Below are positions 47,892 to 59,161 of a stretch of 64,000 nucleotides of DNA, piece after piece (the stretch's first letter is position 1; the number at the start of each line of letters is the position of its first letter). Source of the DNA: Austropuccinia psidii. Taxonomy: Eukaryota; Basidiomycota; Pucciniomycetes; Pucciniales; Sphaerophragmiaceae. The notes below the pieces were generated by a model. That model had not been told where the DNA came from. It saw nothing but the letters and a program-made list of their open reading frames with translations, and ran no database searches. The stretch covers positions 6,200,001-6,264,000 of the forward strand of contig JALGQZ010000019.1 of NCBI GenBank assembly GCA_023105745.1, written 5' to 3'. Made by a program: the position numbers and the translations under genes.

Positions 47892-48195
47892 AACGCTAAT
47901 CCCCAATCAAAATTTCCACGTGAGTTCCTCCTTAATCCCGGTCGGAAACCAGTCGCATCCCAGGATACCTTTGGCCAAAGTAAACAGCCAACCCTCAATA
48001 TTCCATCAGGATCTCAGGTTCATGTTGGCAATGAAAGGCACATGGATGGGGGCGACAAAAAAGACCATTGGAGAATGTAACTTGGAGTGGTCTGTCGGAG
48101 GGAAATCCAGGATTGATGCTTCATCAAAGTAAGTCATTTGAATTTTGGAGTATAAACTTTTTCACAATTTGATATTTTTGTTTCATGGGTTAGAT

Positions 48196-49655
48196 ATGGC
48201 ACCTAAAGGCAGGTCAGTCCAATCTCAGGAGCCAATTGAAGATTGTGAGTATAACCAGTCTTCATTAATTTTTTGATGTGTTAACTGATGATGTGCATGG
48301 CAGGTGATGAACTTTATGCATCTTCACCTCTGGTCTATAAAGAGAAAGTCACTGGACGTCATCATCCATATGCCTCCAAACCAAGAACAAATCATGCCAG
48401 TTCATCAAGAGAAAAAATGGTGGATGATGAGGATGAGAACATGTCTCCGACTCAAATGGAAACAAATGATGAACCAAGGAGGGACGATTTCACGGCGCAT
48501 GAGCATGGCACTCAGTCAAATAGTGAGTTCACCCATCCTCAAATGCCCCTGGCCCAGAGTATGCTTGAACAATCCGAGGTCAGACAGCAAAGGAACCAGG
48601 CTCGTAAAGCTCACAAGGTGAAAAAACGTGCAAGCCAGAAGGAGCAACAAAAATGGCTGAAAGCAGAACTTCCAGAGAATGTCCATGGAATGAGATCAGC
48701 AGTACATTCCCATTGCCTGTTCCTACTCAAAGTTAGGGATAAGGTTTTTTCCTCACTACCAGCACCACCAAGCACAGAAGAGCGTGAAATTGCAATTCAA
48801 GTGTCTGGTCATCTCGGATATGTCCCCGAGAATGTTTTCAATGAGCCATCAACACAGGTTCAGTCTCAGGGTTTCCAAAGCTACTGCAAAAATGAGCTCC
48901 ACAAGCTAGGACTAAAGCGATTCACTTGGGACTAGGAGAGCTCATGGCAACATCCGTTCAATGAGCTGATGTCTATGGTGTTTTACCGTACATTTCGTCT
49001 TGCACTGGTCAGCACCAAGTATCATCATTACCGTTGGAACAAGGATCATAATAACTATGGGGTTGTGGCGGCTTTAATGGAGCAATATTTCACTTATTTG
49101 AAAAGAGAATGGAATTCTATTCAAAAGTATGCGGAGTATTTGGTTAAAAAGAAGGAGAATCAAAAGCTCGCAAAGATTCGTCAAAGGGTTAGTTAATGTA
49201 TCTCTTCTTCATTGTGAGCAAAGACTGATGATGATCTACTTGATTATGTGCAGACCTGTGAGCGCCGTCGTGAATGGTGTGATACGGCTGAATTTCCCAT
49301 TCTAGCATCACAATTCAATGACCCTTGAGTATGTTCAGATATTGAGGAGGTACTGGAAAATGGCCGTCAAGTTTACCGCAAAGTGGGATTGCGCTGGCAC
49401 TCCCAGTTATTTAATGAATTGGTATTAAAAATGGATCGAGACATAGAGTTTTGTAATCGCATTAAAAAAAAGGGTAAAAAAACTATTGATAGATTGCCAT
49501 AATTACGATCAACAGATGATGGTGATATTCCGGAAGGCTTATCATTTCAGCTATTTTATCAAGATTGGCTCAAAGGCTGTAGTAAGATGCAGACTAGCGC
49601 CCTCAAAATACTTGACATGCCAGTTATTAGGCCGAATGGTGATGCTCTGCAATAA
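48196..49655 (+). pseudogene. Rust multicopy gene of unknown function (three exons)
   Basis: Exon 1 (MAPKGRSVQSQ, 48196-48244), intron 48245-48303 (GTGAGT to GGCAG), exon 2 to 49187, intron 49188-49253 (GTTAGT to TGCAG), exon 3 to the stop at 49653-49655. Typical boxes are LPENVHGMRSAVHSHCLFLL, LPAPPSTEEREIA, YCKNELHKLGLKRFTWD and, in exon 3, ERRREW, VYRKVGLRWHSQLF and MPVIRPNGDA. I recognise the family as high-copy in Puccinia and relatives, without an established function. Stops at 48933-48935, 49327-49329 and 49498-49500 break it. It faces the SNF2 gene tail-to-tail, about 300 bp apart, inside the P1-P2 interval. Confidence 0.68.
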
Positions 49656-49960
49656 CTTAGTAATATAAATGTATAGCACCATTACAAATTAGCATTTTGT
49701 GAATTATTTGTGCAGGTGTAATACAATCTGATTATTATTTCTTAAAGATGCAACAAATTGCTAAATATGTCAGAATATAGACAATATGAGCTGGACTGTA
49801 TCACCGTCTCCCTTAGAAATAATACTCTATTGCTCATTTTCATTGAGGAAATATTGAAGGAGTTCGATCCAGCTCATGGTGTTCCTAATTGTGGACCTGT
49901 GCCAGGGTGCGCAGGTGTGATCAACTTGCTCAAACGCAAATTATATAATATCAGTAAGGC

Positions 49961-52380
49961 TCACACAGTTAATGATTTTTTCTTTTCTTGGACCTGTTGG
50001 TGTTTGGAAAATGGAATTTCCATAAGGAAGGATTTTATAATAGCAATACAATTAGGGTCAAAGATGAGGTTGAAAGGTACCTTCCGCATGTTGACCTCAA
50101 CTGAATGAGGAGTGATATAGTGGATGACCTTTACAGGTTGTTGTTGGCCAATACGATGGAGCCGATCAACATCCTGAGCCTCAATGGCTGGGTTCCAATT
50201 GGGCTCCTGGAAATGTGGATGTCAGGGGCCGCAAATCAGGGCAGAATTTTGGGGGTCCCCTCACCATTAAATAGACCATATTAGCACAAGTTATATTGAG
50301 GCCAGTTCCAGCTGCGGCAATGGATGCAATCAGTACTTCACATTCAGGATTATTGAAGAAATTTTCCAGTGCCTTCTCCTGTGATCGTGCTGTAATTGTT
50401 CCATCAATTTTTGCTGAAAGGATAGAGTGATGGGCAAGTGCAATACCAATTCTACAATATAAAAAAGTCATATGGATTCAATTGGTAATGGATGCATATT
50501 AGAATTAATGTACAAATGTAGAAATTGAGTCCATTGGGTATAAACCACCAATTTGGTTGGACCACACCTTGTTTGTTTGTTCTTCATTAAGCTTTGTAGG
50601 AGGTGTGCAATCTTACTACTCATCATGCATGTTTCCACATCCACAATAGTTCGTGTGATTGTTGGGGAGCTATCCTGAGTGCTCCTGCCCTTGGGGTCTT
50701 CCAAATCCGCCTCTGCAATTGTGTTAAGCATGATGTGATGGTTACAACATATTCGCAGCTTATTAATATTTCTGAAAAATTCTCCTGGTCCTTTGCTTTT
50801 GGATGATAGGAATTCTTCATATAATGTGGAATATTCTTGCTGCATGGTCGGGTTGAGTGGGAGCAGCTCATAATGATGGCTAATAGTGGGGAGGGATTCG
50901 AGATGTGTGGTTTTGGTGCGGCGCAAACTTAAATGCCACAATTTCAAATGCAAGATATCATTTCAACCTTTGGAAAGACTACTCAGGATGAATGGTGACC
51001 AGTTATATTGATTGGCGCTCTGGGGTTGAGTGATGAATGATATTATGCCCAAAAGGTCATAAATGGTGTTGTGAATAGGTGTGCCCGTTAAACATATTCG
51101 ACGGGATGAAAGGAGGCTATTAATGGCACAGTGAGTGGCAGTGTATTGAGAAAAAAAATATAGCTATAAGATGGGGCAAGGGTTATTGGATATGAAAGGT
51201 AATTTGAATCATTTAAGCTCATCCACTCACTGTGCTTCATCCAAGATTATACAATGCCAATTGATTTGAAAAATGAATGATGTAGAGGGATTGGTTTGCT
51301 TAAATTCTTGGGTGATAGTATTGTAAGAAGTGATTATGATATCATATCTTAAGATGTCGGCTTGGGATAATGAGTGACGAGTGGGACCATGGTAGATTTT
51401 GGCATGCAGCGCTCCAGCCTGAGCATGCTTGGATATTTCTGATTGCCAGTTGGTAATTAAGCGAGGGGGGAAGATGATCATGGTGGGCATGGAGAAATGG
51501 GGGTCTGCAATCATCCGCTCCTTGGAGGTACCAATTAGAGCAATGGCCTGAATGGCTTTACCTAATCCCATATCATCCGCGAGCAGTCCTCCAAGAGGGG
51601 TATTGGTCAAAAGGGATTCAAATGAGCTAACGACCTTGTTTGTCATGATGTGCCTGGCATTAAAAGTGGATCCTGGGGGTGAGGTGGCCCAAAGGTTATG
51701 GGCTGATTGGCCATTGGGGATCTCTCGATCCCAGAGAAAAGCTAGTCTGGTCTTTTGATGAGGGAGGAGGGGGGTTTGAATAATGGCATGGGGAGGTCTG
51801 ATCCACTGGGTAATTGTATCAGTTTTTGCTTGGAAATCAATGATGAAACAGCAGGATATGAAGCTGGCATCGAGTTTGAAGCGGGAAATGTCGGAGTAAA
51901 GAGTTGACATTGACTATGAGTATTACAGTCATATTCTTTGGGCATTTTAAGCTTGAAATCTTGTGTTCTAAAGCTTTCCATTATGAATAAGATGTTTGGA
52001 TACCATGTGAAGAACATCAATGTTAGATTGGGTTTCTGAGATGAGGAGGGATCATTTGCATCAGTCATAAATACTCCCTCAACAAATAATATTTGGGTAG
52101 GATTGGATTGGCAATTTTCAATCCATGCCCCACCAGGACCACAGTGCATGAACGTTTTTGGTGCCCCAAGGAATGGTATCAACGTTTTGGAAAGGGTTCC
52201 AGGTAGAGAGCCAATAGCACACTTGTGATTGGGGAGATAAACAAATATGTTGTGTTGATTGTGCCATATGATAATCCAAGAAGCTAAGTGGGAATTCTCA
52301 GGATTTAAGGCTATATTACTATTTATTTGAATATGAATATTAATAATCCCAATGCAAAGTAGTTGTGAAGGGGTTGACAT
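49961..52380 (-). pseudogene. SNF2-family helicase/translocase (Rad5/HLTF-like core, no RING)
   Basis: Minus strand. The N-terminal extension from MSTPSQLL (52380) shifts frame between 51910 and 51742. Motif I is GGLLADDMGLGKAIQ (51577-51557; Ala replaces the usual Thr). Motif Ia is IIFPPRLITNWQ. DEAH is split by a 67-bp intron (51164-51230) that restores His from CA+C. Motif III is LTGTPIHNT. The second lobe has VVYTQWTQFL, another intron joining HL to IGIALAHH, then LIASIAAAGTGLNIT. An intron after YLM (GTGAGG to TTCCAG) is followed by EPNWNP and motif VI DRLHRIGQQQPV (50173-50136). A stop near 50963 and the N-terminal frameshift disable it. These enzymes pump DNA or remodel nucleosomes using ATP. 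I see no RING finger between the lobes. The family is multicopy in rusts. Confidence 0.82.
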
Positions 52381-54597
52381 GATGGCTATTTTAAATTATT
52401 TGGGGACAGTTGGAAATTATATGATCGGGAGGGGGTAGCTAAACAGAATGAAGACAAATAAGCGCAGGTGGGGAACTTATATGAGAGGCAGAAGTGGGGT
52501 CAAGGGGGGGATGGCCTGTGGTTACGTGCATGGTCTTGATGGGGGTGGGCCTCTTGGGCTCATAATTTTCATATCTGATTTGGGGCATATATCAAGGCAA
52601 GGTGGCCAAAATGTGGGTGCACCAATATGACTGCTGGATCTGAAGCAAGTTACAAAACCTTTGGTGGAACAAGGTTGACATTAGCATATCTGAAATTGGG
52701 TGGGCTGTAGCAACTTATTGTGGAGGGCATTATAGAGGCATGCAGTCATGCTCGCTGGTGTGACAGCGAACATGGGTGCATATCTTCCCCAGGTTAATTG
52801 TTGCACAGGGACCTACTGGGCAATGTTGGCCGTTTCAAAGGGCAATCTCCCTGTTGGGATGTTTGTGTGTGGGCGGGTGAGATATGTTCGGTGGCATGCC
52901 ACCAAACATGACTTTGGTTTTGCCTGAAGTTTTTTGCTGACTGATGCCTACTGGGCTTCCAGGGGGCAATGTGTGGCATGATCAAAGGGGGCACCAGCCA
53001 TGAGCCGTGATCCACATATACATTCACCCCTATTGCGTTTGAGGCGGGTACTAATCCACCAAGATTGGCATCCGGGTCTTTGCCTCACGCGTGTACAAAA
53101 CTCCAGCGAAAGAGGCCACCCACCCAAGGGAATTTTTGGCTGCAAGCCAGGTGCCACAACTTGCGCAGGGCATGTGAGAACGTGAAGAAAATGACCTGCG
53201 GTGGGAGATACCCACGCAAACATAACCAGCCTCAGCAATCATAGGCTGGGATTATTCTAATGTGGATGAGGCTAAAGCAAATCCACACTGATTGGTCTCA
53301 GGTTTCCACGCGCGAGCAGGTGAGCATCTGCAGTCAAGCTGACCACCCGACCAAGAAAATAGCTGGTCGGAACACTGGCATTAAAATGTCTTCCAGGCGT
53401 GTGAAAGTTGCCTGTGTATGACCCGTTGGGGGGTGCGTATGAAAGCGTGTGGCTGCCCGACAATGAGCACGCACAATGAACAAGCGGGGCCAGTCATTTT
53501 TTGCCCCAACAATGGCACCGGATTGAATCAACTGTTTGTGTATGACCCAAATATTAAGTCATCCCATTATGACCCACTTACACTAACTTGGATTACATGC
53601 GCATCTGTGCCGTAGTTAGGCAGAGCTGTCCAACAAGGTGCATCAAAGGGATGCAGGTGAGAGATATGACTCAATGGCTTGACGTGATTGCATGTTACAT
53701 TGTTAAACAGCTTTTGCTCTGCCCTGCAGCATACATTTACAAAGGTGTACTGCGTACTACAGTGTTGGCTGTACAGCTCAGGAAGGTGTAATACTACTTG
53801 AGCCTGCATGCACCTTCCGATCGTTTGCATATACGTAGCTCATGTGCCACATGCTCAGCATTGCGTTTCACCCGATTTCCACACGCAAGCTAAGCATGTC
53901 ATGGTCAAAAGCACCATGTGAAAGTGCTCAGTAAAGCCATGGTCCGGACCATTTTTACGATATTTCATTGGAAGGCTCAGTTTAAAGCACTTCACCAAAG
54001 CGTGTGAAATGCTGCACCTGGCTGAAATGTAATCCGACGCTGTGCCAAATTCTCAGATTGTGTACATACAAAAACAACCAAGAAATGGCTCAGCATGGTG
54101 CATTTGATATTGTCATATCAATAGTTCAATTACTGTGCAATAAAAATTTTCAGCCACTGAGCATTTCAATTATGACCCAAAAGCAAACCTGTGCAATGGG
54201 TCGAGGCCAGCTCACGCTGTATTCACTTGTCTTACAGCCCCCCCTTTGTTCAAACACTATTACCAGGCCATACGGCCAGTAATCTCGCCGCGGTCACTTG
54301 TGACCAAATGCACCACGTTCTTTTCTGAACGGGGCATTTGGGAATTGCACCCACCATGGACATTCAACAAGGGCCTCACGACCACCCTCCTGGGTTATTG
54401 GGTGGCTATTTAAGGAAACAAAGGGGATTTGACTGAGCTTGACAATTCAATCAATAGCAATACTCAGCCAGAACCCCATTGTTGTTCTGCCTCACGCCAG
54501 CATTTGCTGACACTGAGCTTCAATTTAGCCCACACGCCTTGAAGCTGAGACTTTTGCGGGTGCTGCAACTGCTGAGATCGTCTCAGCTTCACCATGG
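52381..54597. other. GC-rich intergenic region, P2 and GCGTGTG motifs
   Basis: It contains palindrome P2 (listed separately) and scattered GCGTGTGAA words (53397-53405, 54000-54008; GCGTGTGG near 53438). These match the unit of the minisatellite at 56690-57215. Short frames on both strands (53000-53615, for example) show no domains. I see no gene. Confidence 0.45.
52884..52909. repeat. Palindrome P2 centred on GGCATGCC
   Basis: 26 bp, ATGTTCGGTGGC against GCCACCAAACAT, one mismatched pair, centre between 52896 and 52897. It separates the SNF2 cassette from the zinc-cluster cassette. Confidence 0.83.
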
Positions 54598-54605
54598 TAT
54601 AAAAG
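54598..54605 (+). promoter_or_regulatory. TATA box upstream of the zinc-cluster gene
   Basis: TATAAAAG lies 423 bp before the ATG at 55028, followed by a pyrimidine-rich stretch typical of fungal transcription starts. Just upstream, 54571-54587 is a stem-loop (GCTGAGA, 3-base loop, TCTCAGC), and GCTGAGA also occurs at 54543. These may be a repeated regulator site. Confidence 0.55.
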
Positions 54606-55027
54606 ACCATCTTCACACAACACGCCCTTCACTTTCTTTCTCACCCGCTCCACTTTTTTCAACCTCACCCGCGTTTGTCCTTCTTGTGCGTATTCCCCTT
54701 GGTCTTCCTGCCTTTCTACTTTTGTCTTTTGCACTCCACTAAACCCACTCCCCTTCCTTTTGCCTGTTTGTTTATTCTGCTTATCCTTTCAGAACCTCCC
54801 TTCTATCCACCTCGTGTGTTACCTCTTTTTTTAACTTTTGTCGACATTATGTACCGATATTAATACTTATTTTTCTTCACAACTCTCTTCCAGACTTTTA
54901 AAAACTCCGGACTAGAGCACTTTTATTTTGTTTCCGTTTTGAATTTATAATTCATTGTACGTCTTCATTTTCTTTCTTGATTGTTTACTTTCTATTCAGT
55001 TACTAACCTCAATTGTTTTGGTTTTAG

Positions 55028-56279
55028 ATGTCGTGCACTTTATGCACCAAGCGGGGTATCCCCTGCATCCGTTCCTCGATGACGACCGACGCTTGTGATG
55101 CTTGCCGACAAGCACACAAGAAATGTTCGTTTGTTGTCCACCCCCTTCTGACCACGAGGCCAGAGGAGTTCTCTCCCAAGACGCCCTTGCGAGGACTCCT
55201 TTGTGGTCAACAATGATGAAACGATATCCGAGCGCAAATGGAAACCGGGACCTCAAGCAGGCCGACGGGAACAATTCCGGACAATTAGCCCTGTCCACCC
55301 ACCATCCGATGGTCACTTCACTCTTTGGCCTGAGCAAAGTGATTATCTGGCCGATGAAGGATGGCAATAGCAAGAGGACATTCGAGCTTGGGCTGATCGT
55401 CACCATGTCTTGTCACCGATGAGATTCAAACGCCAAAGTAAGTTTTCTTTCTCCTCCTTATCTCACTTCTCTTCACGCAATAATACTGACTTTTTTCCAT
55501 TACTCATAGAAAAAAACCCTCCGAATCCCCCCTGACAAGACTCTCCCGTTCCTAGTTTGCCTTGCGAGCAAACCCTGCGGCAACCCACTCCAGGCCCGAG
55601 TGGCACCCAATGGTCTGAGGAATTATTCCGCGGTAAGCAGCCAAAGTTTCATTTCATTTTCACTTTCACTTTCGAGTCAAGTGAACTGACTCTTACTCCT
55701 TTTTTAGAACCCTCCCAAACCAAAGATCCACCTATTCCTGGCCCGAGTCCATCGTCCCAACCACCTGAGGACGATACGACTCGTGAGCCAGAACCTGAGG
55801 TGGCTCCTACGCAATCCACGGAGGAACCTTTTGGTAAGTCCAAATTTCACTTTTTTAACTCTACTCAACTTTTCCTCACCCCTCCTTCGACCATCTCCAG
55901 CTTGTCCCGCCACTCCCCGCTCGATAATAATCATCGACGATACGCCGGTTGGATCCCCCCCTGCCCAGAGATCCCTTCCAGTGCGCCCAAGAACCCCAAC
56001 GCCTCCTCCCCCCCGGTGCAAAGCCCCTCTCATTCCCACGATGACGCTTGCCAGGAATTCACTGACTTACGACCAACTTTAATGATTCCTCGAGCCATCA
56101 ACCGAATCTTGTTGGAGCATTGCTGCTTGCTCCACATGATTCCTTTCGTGGATGCAAATCATCGAAATGAGATGCACCGGGAATTCCGGGAGGAACTAAA
56201 CTCCCTCCTTGCCCAGGCACTGGAGGCTTATCCAAAGGAGAACATCACCGGGATAGTCTCAAAATACTTAGAAAAATAA
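55028..56279 (+). pseudogene. Zn2Cys6-type zinc-cluster gene (rust multicopy family)
   Basis: The start MSCTLCTKRGIPC is followed by DACDACRQAHKKC. Together they give CX2CX6CX9CX2CX6C, the spacing of a fungal Zn2Cys6 cluster, which binds two zinc ions and DNA. After a frameshift near 55150-55200 the coding sequence continues (SERKWKPGPQ, QEDIRAWADRHHVLSP). Probable introns are 55435-55509 (GTAAGTTT to CTCATAG), about 55634-55707 and about 55833-55909. Then come Pro/Ser-rich exons (PSQTKDPPIPGPSPS; RSIIIIDDTPVGSPP) and the last exon, MIPRAINRILLEHCC to YLEK, stop at 56277-56279. Exon layout and composition resemble the antisense gene in C. No Pfam-type central regulatory domain is visible. Regulatory role is inferred from the cluster only. 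Confidence 0.62.
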
Positions 56280-56689
56280 AATCTCATTATTTCCTCTTTT
56301 TATTATTTGTAATACTTTCTTTTAAATATATTATTGGTATCAAATGTTTGTTATTTTCCATTTCTATTACATTCTTTGCTCACATGAAATTATATTTTCC
56401 TCAATGGTTCAAATGTCCTATTGCATGAGAAAAAATTTTATAAGTGCCCCACCAAAAGTTTGAGTGAGTATTTGTTTGTGTGACCCTCTTTTGCCAAAAA
56501 TGCGCCAATAGTCGCCGTTACCGTCTCCTATATTTTCTTCTTCCATGGTTCAGAGCCATATCAATTCTTAGCTGTAAAAAAGCGGGAGGTTCCCACATGT
56601 GAGCAATCCACTCCAGATTCGTGAAAGATGGCCTTTCCTATGGTCACACGCTATTAATCTTAGTCATGAATTGATTTGTTTAAATTGTC
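56280..56689. other. AT-rich 3' flank of the zinc-cluster gene
   Basis: AT-rich sequence just after the stop (56281-56345) probably contains the polyadenylation region. No coding sequence or repeat recognised up to the minisatellite. Confidence 0.4.
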
Positions 56690-57215
56690 GGGAGCCTTCA
56701 CAAGCGTAAGGATTGGCATGTGAGTTGTCAGGAGCCTGCACAGGCATAAGGATTGGCGTGTGAATTGTTGAGGGCCTGCACAGGCGTAAGGATTGGCGTG
56801 TGAATTGTTGGGAGCCTGCACAGGCATAAGGATTGGCATGTGAACTGTTGGGAGCCTGCACAGGCGTAAGAATTGGCGTGTGAATTCTCGGGATCCTGCA
56901 CAGGTGTAAGAATTTGTCAGCATTTTTGGCAACCTTCACAAGGGTAAGGATTGGCGTGTGAATTGTCGGAAGCCTGTACAGGTGTAAGAAATTTTTGCCA
57001 TTTTGGGGAACCTTCCAAAGCGTAAGGATTGGCGTGTGAATTTTCGGGAGCCTGCACAGGCGTAAGGATTGGCGTGTGAGCTGTCGGGAACCTTCACAGG
57101 CGTAAGGATTGGCATGTGAAGCGTTGGCAGCCCGCATAGGTGTCAGGAACTTTTAGCATTGTTGGAACCTGCACAGGAATAAGGATTCGCGTGTGAAGCA
57201 TTGGCATCCTGGACA
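56690..57215 (+). repeat. 40-bp minisatellite
   Basis: About twelve imperfect copies of a 40-bp unit (GGGAGCCTGCACAGG, CGTAAGGATTGG, CGTGTGAATTGT in order), with exact 40-bp spacing at 56821/56861. Some copies are shortened or interrupted by AATTTTTGCCATTTT-like spacers. Because 40 is not a multiple of 3, the array is read in all three frames and yields repetitive Ala/Asn/Pro/Cys frames on the minus strand. I do not regard these as genes. It ends 20 bp before P3. Confidence 0.88.
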
Positions 57216-57233
57216 AGAGCAACCAACCAGGAC

Positions 57234-57260
57234 ATATTTACAATGGCATGCCACCGTACA
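57234..57260. repeat. Palindrome P3 centred on GGCATGCC
   Basis: TTTACAATGGCATGCC against GGCATGCCACCGTACA, three mismatched pairs, centre between 57247 and 57248. The most decayed of the four. It lies between the minisatellite and the dioxygenase gene. Confidence 0.72.
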
Positions 57261-57366
57261 TAATCCACTTCACCCCTTTTTCATGTGAGACACCCCATCC
57301 AATCCTGGTGTCTATTGTCCTCTGCCTTACCCCACCATTATTTACCCAACACACATGCAAATCTCC

Positions 57367-58622
57367 TCATTCTTTGAATTGGGATGAGATTGTATTACCA
57401 TCCCTGATTTGATAGCCCGCTCTCTTGCCAATCTCATAATAGCCATGGCTTTTTTGGCAGATTGTTTTTGCTAACCTGCTTGAGCATTGTACAGACATAC
57501 CCACTAGTGTCATGCTTTCGTTGTCCTGTGCTGGATCAGTATAATGAACAAATGTACTACTGGCCCACACTACCTGAATGAGCCCATGACATGCGGATAG
57601 ATCAATCCAAAAATGCTCATTTGGGGAAATCAATTTTCCCCCTGTACACCGCTTTGACGCATCTCTTTGAATTTGGCCGGTCCGCTTATCAGCTTGAAAC
57701 CACCATCCCAAAGCATACTGCGATGCATCCTTATCAAGATGAGGTGAGTTTTTGAATCCATTCATGGTGAAAGTGAGTGTGGAAGCAAACTCGCATGCAC
57801 CCTGATTTGCCGGAATATTGCCTTCATAGTTGACTTGATCAAAATATGGAACTCCCAATGAGTTGTAGCAATTTTGAATCTTCTGAAATAAATTATCCCC
57901 AACATATCATAAGGATTGACCTAGAATGCAACCCACCGAGCTAAGATTGGCACCTTGGTTCCGCCATTCATCTTTTGCGTTTTCAATTTTCCCGACACTT
58001 CCATACAGACCAAATTGTTCATTCTTCGTGCTGCATTTGCGCCACCCAATTGCAAAAATAAATCCCTCCATTAATGCTCCATTTGTTGCAATTGGGTTGG
58101 TGAATCTCTTTTCACGAAATAAGAATTGTGATAATTCATCCCATTGATTGACCTCGACTTCACTCATTGGTGTGAATGGTCGGAATTTGACAAGGGCAAT
58201 GAGTAATCCGGTTGAAGAGAAAATTGCCACACGGGCAAAGTGAATGCGTTTGATCTGATTGACATCCACAACCCTCCGACTTTCACTTGGGGTGATATTT
58301 GTGCTGTTGGTCGAGAGTAGGAAAAAAACCTATTCCTTCGGGTTGTTTTGCCCTCATTTGTCTTTTGGGATCTCCCACTATTCCTGAGTGGTTGAGCAAT
58401 CACTATGTGTTGAAGCAGACAAGATATCAGATACTGCTTCCTGCCATTTGAATCTAAGGAGTTTTGAGTCCAGAATGGTGCCCAATGCCCAAGGAGCTTT
58501 CTTCGGCACACATCCTTTGACTTCCCTGTTGGAGCCCACATGACATTGGCACAATCTGAACCGACTAAAGCCAATTTTCTTCCGTGGGGCCCAATGAGGG
58601 TGCCACATAAATGTGGAAGCAT
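57367..58622 (-). pseudogene. TET/JBP-like 2OG-Fe(II) dioxygenase
   Basis: The minus-strand catalytic frame 58269-57367 is continuous except for one stop (57907-57909). It holds GLLIALVKFRPFT, NQWDELSQFLFRE, GALMEGFIFAIGWRK and the double-stranded beta-helix core. The iron ligands are NSPHLDKD (His at 57741, Asp two residues on) and FVHYTDP (His at 57546). The 2-oxoglutarate Arg is in QCSSRLAKT (57477). This is the fungal TET/JBP-like family, abundant in rusts. Characterised relatives oxidise 5-methylcytosine or thymine in DNA. Upstream coding (58608-58270) is broken by three stops and a frame change. The length fits a single domain. The family is reported to travel with KDZ and Plavaka transposons in fungi, and a Plavaka gene lies 11 kb away. 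Confidence 0.78.
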
Positions 58623-59161
58623 ATATATATACTGAGATTAAGCAAGCAACTCACACTTTCCTTCCTCAGCCCGACGCTTTCTCGCGAGTTCCCTTTTACG
58701 CTCTTTTCCTTTTTTTGTGAATGGCATGCTTGCAGCAGAAAATGAAATGAAACCAAATGATTACTGATTTATTAATATCACCTAAATTTAATTGCAGTCA
58801 ATGAATCTTTTTTAATTGCGGCTAAAAAGAAAGATCACACCTGACCTTTGCAAATTCGCGATCTCAAATACCTGAACCTGAAAATTGCAGTGGATAGTGC
58901 ATTATTCAATTTAACATTGATGTTCCCATGCAATCACTTTCAAATCCAACTTTCTGGAATATTGCAAGCACATGCAAATGCAATATGCATCCTGCTGCGG
59001 ATCCCTAGTTATCCTAGTCCTCTTGAAAGACACAGGAACATTTGGCCTATTATGGGCTGGCGGGAAGTGATAAACGCGACCTCCCGCAATTCCCCCGCAT
59101 GTGCTACTCAGGCGCACAACTGCCTGACTCAGCTTGCATCTTGTCGGAGTCTTTTCAATGA
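58623..59161. other. Non-coding flank of the dioxygenase gene
   Basis: AT-rich at 58740-58850, then mixed sequence up to P4. A 133-codon plus-strand frame (58848-59249) crosses P4 and shows no protein family features. Confidence 0.4.

Noticed and set aside
49758..50108. 116-codon plus-strand frame
   Set aside because: It is the opposite strand of the SNF2 C-terminal exons (motif VI and the tail), which explains its openness.
53670..53680. GCTTGACGTG, the complement of the 41.4-kb subterminal word, as a possible right end of the Plavaka element
   Set aside because: A single 10-bp match 12 kb away, not clustered. Chance is sufficient.
53000..53830. Frames of 60-96 codons on both strands in GC-rich DNA
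   Set aside because: Mutually overlapping, lacking domains and splice signals. Openness is explained by low AT content.
56660..57137. Long minus-strand frames with a 40-residue repeat
   Set aside because: They follow directly from a 40-bp tandem unit lacking stops in any frame. No start context, domain or splice signal.
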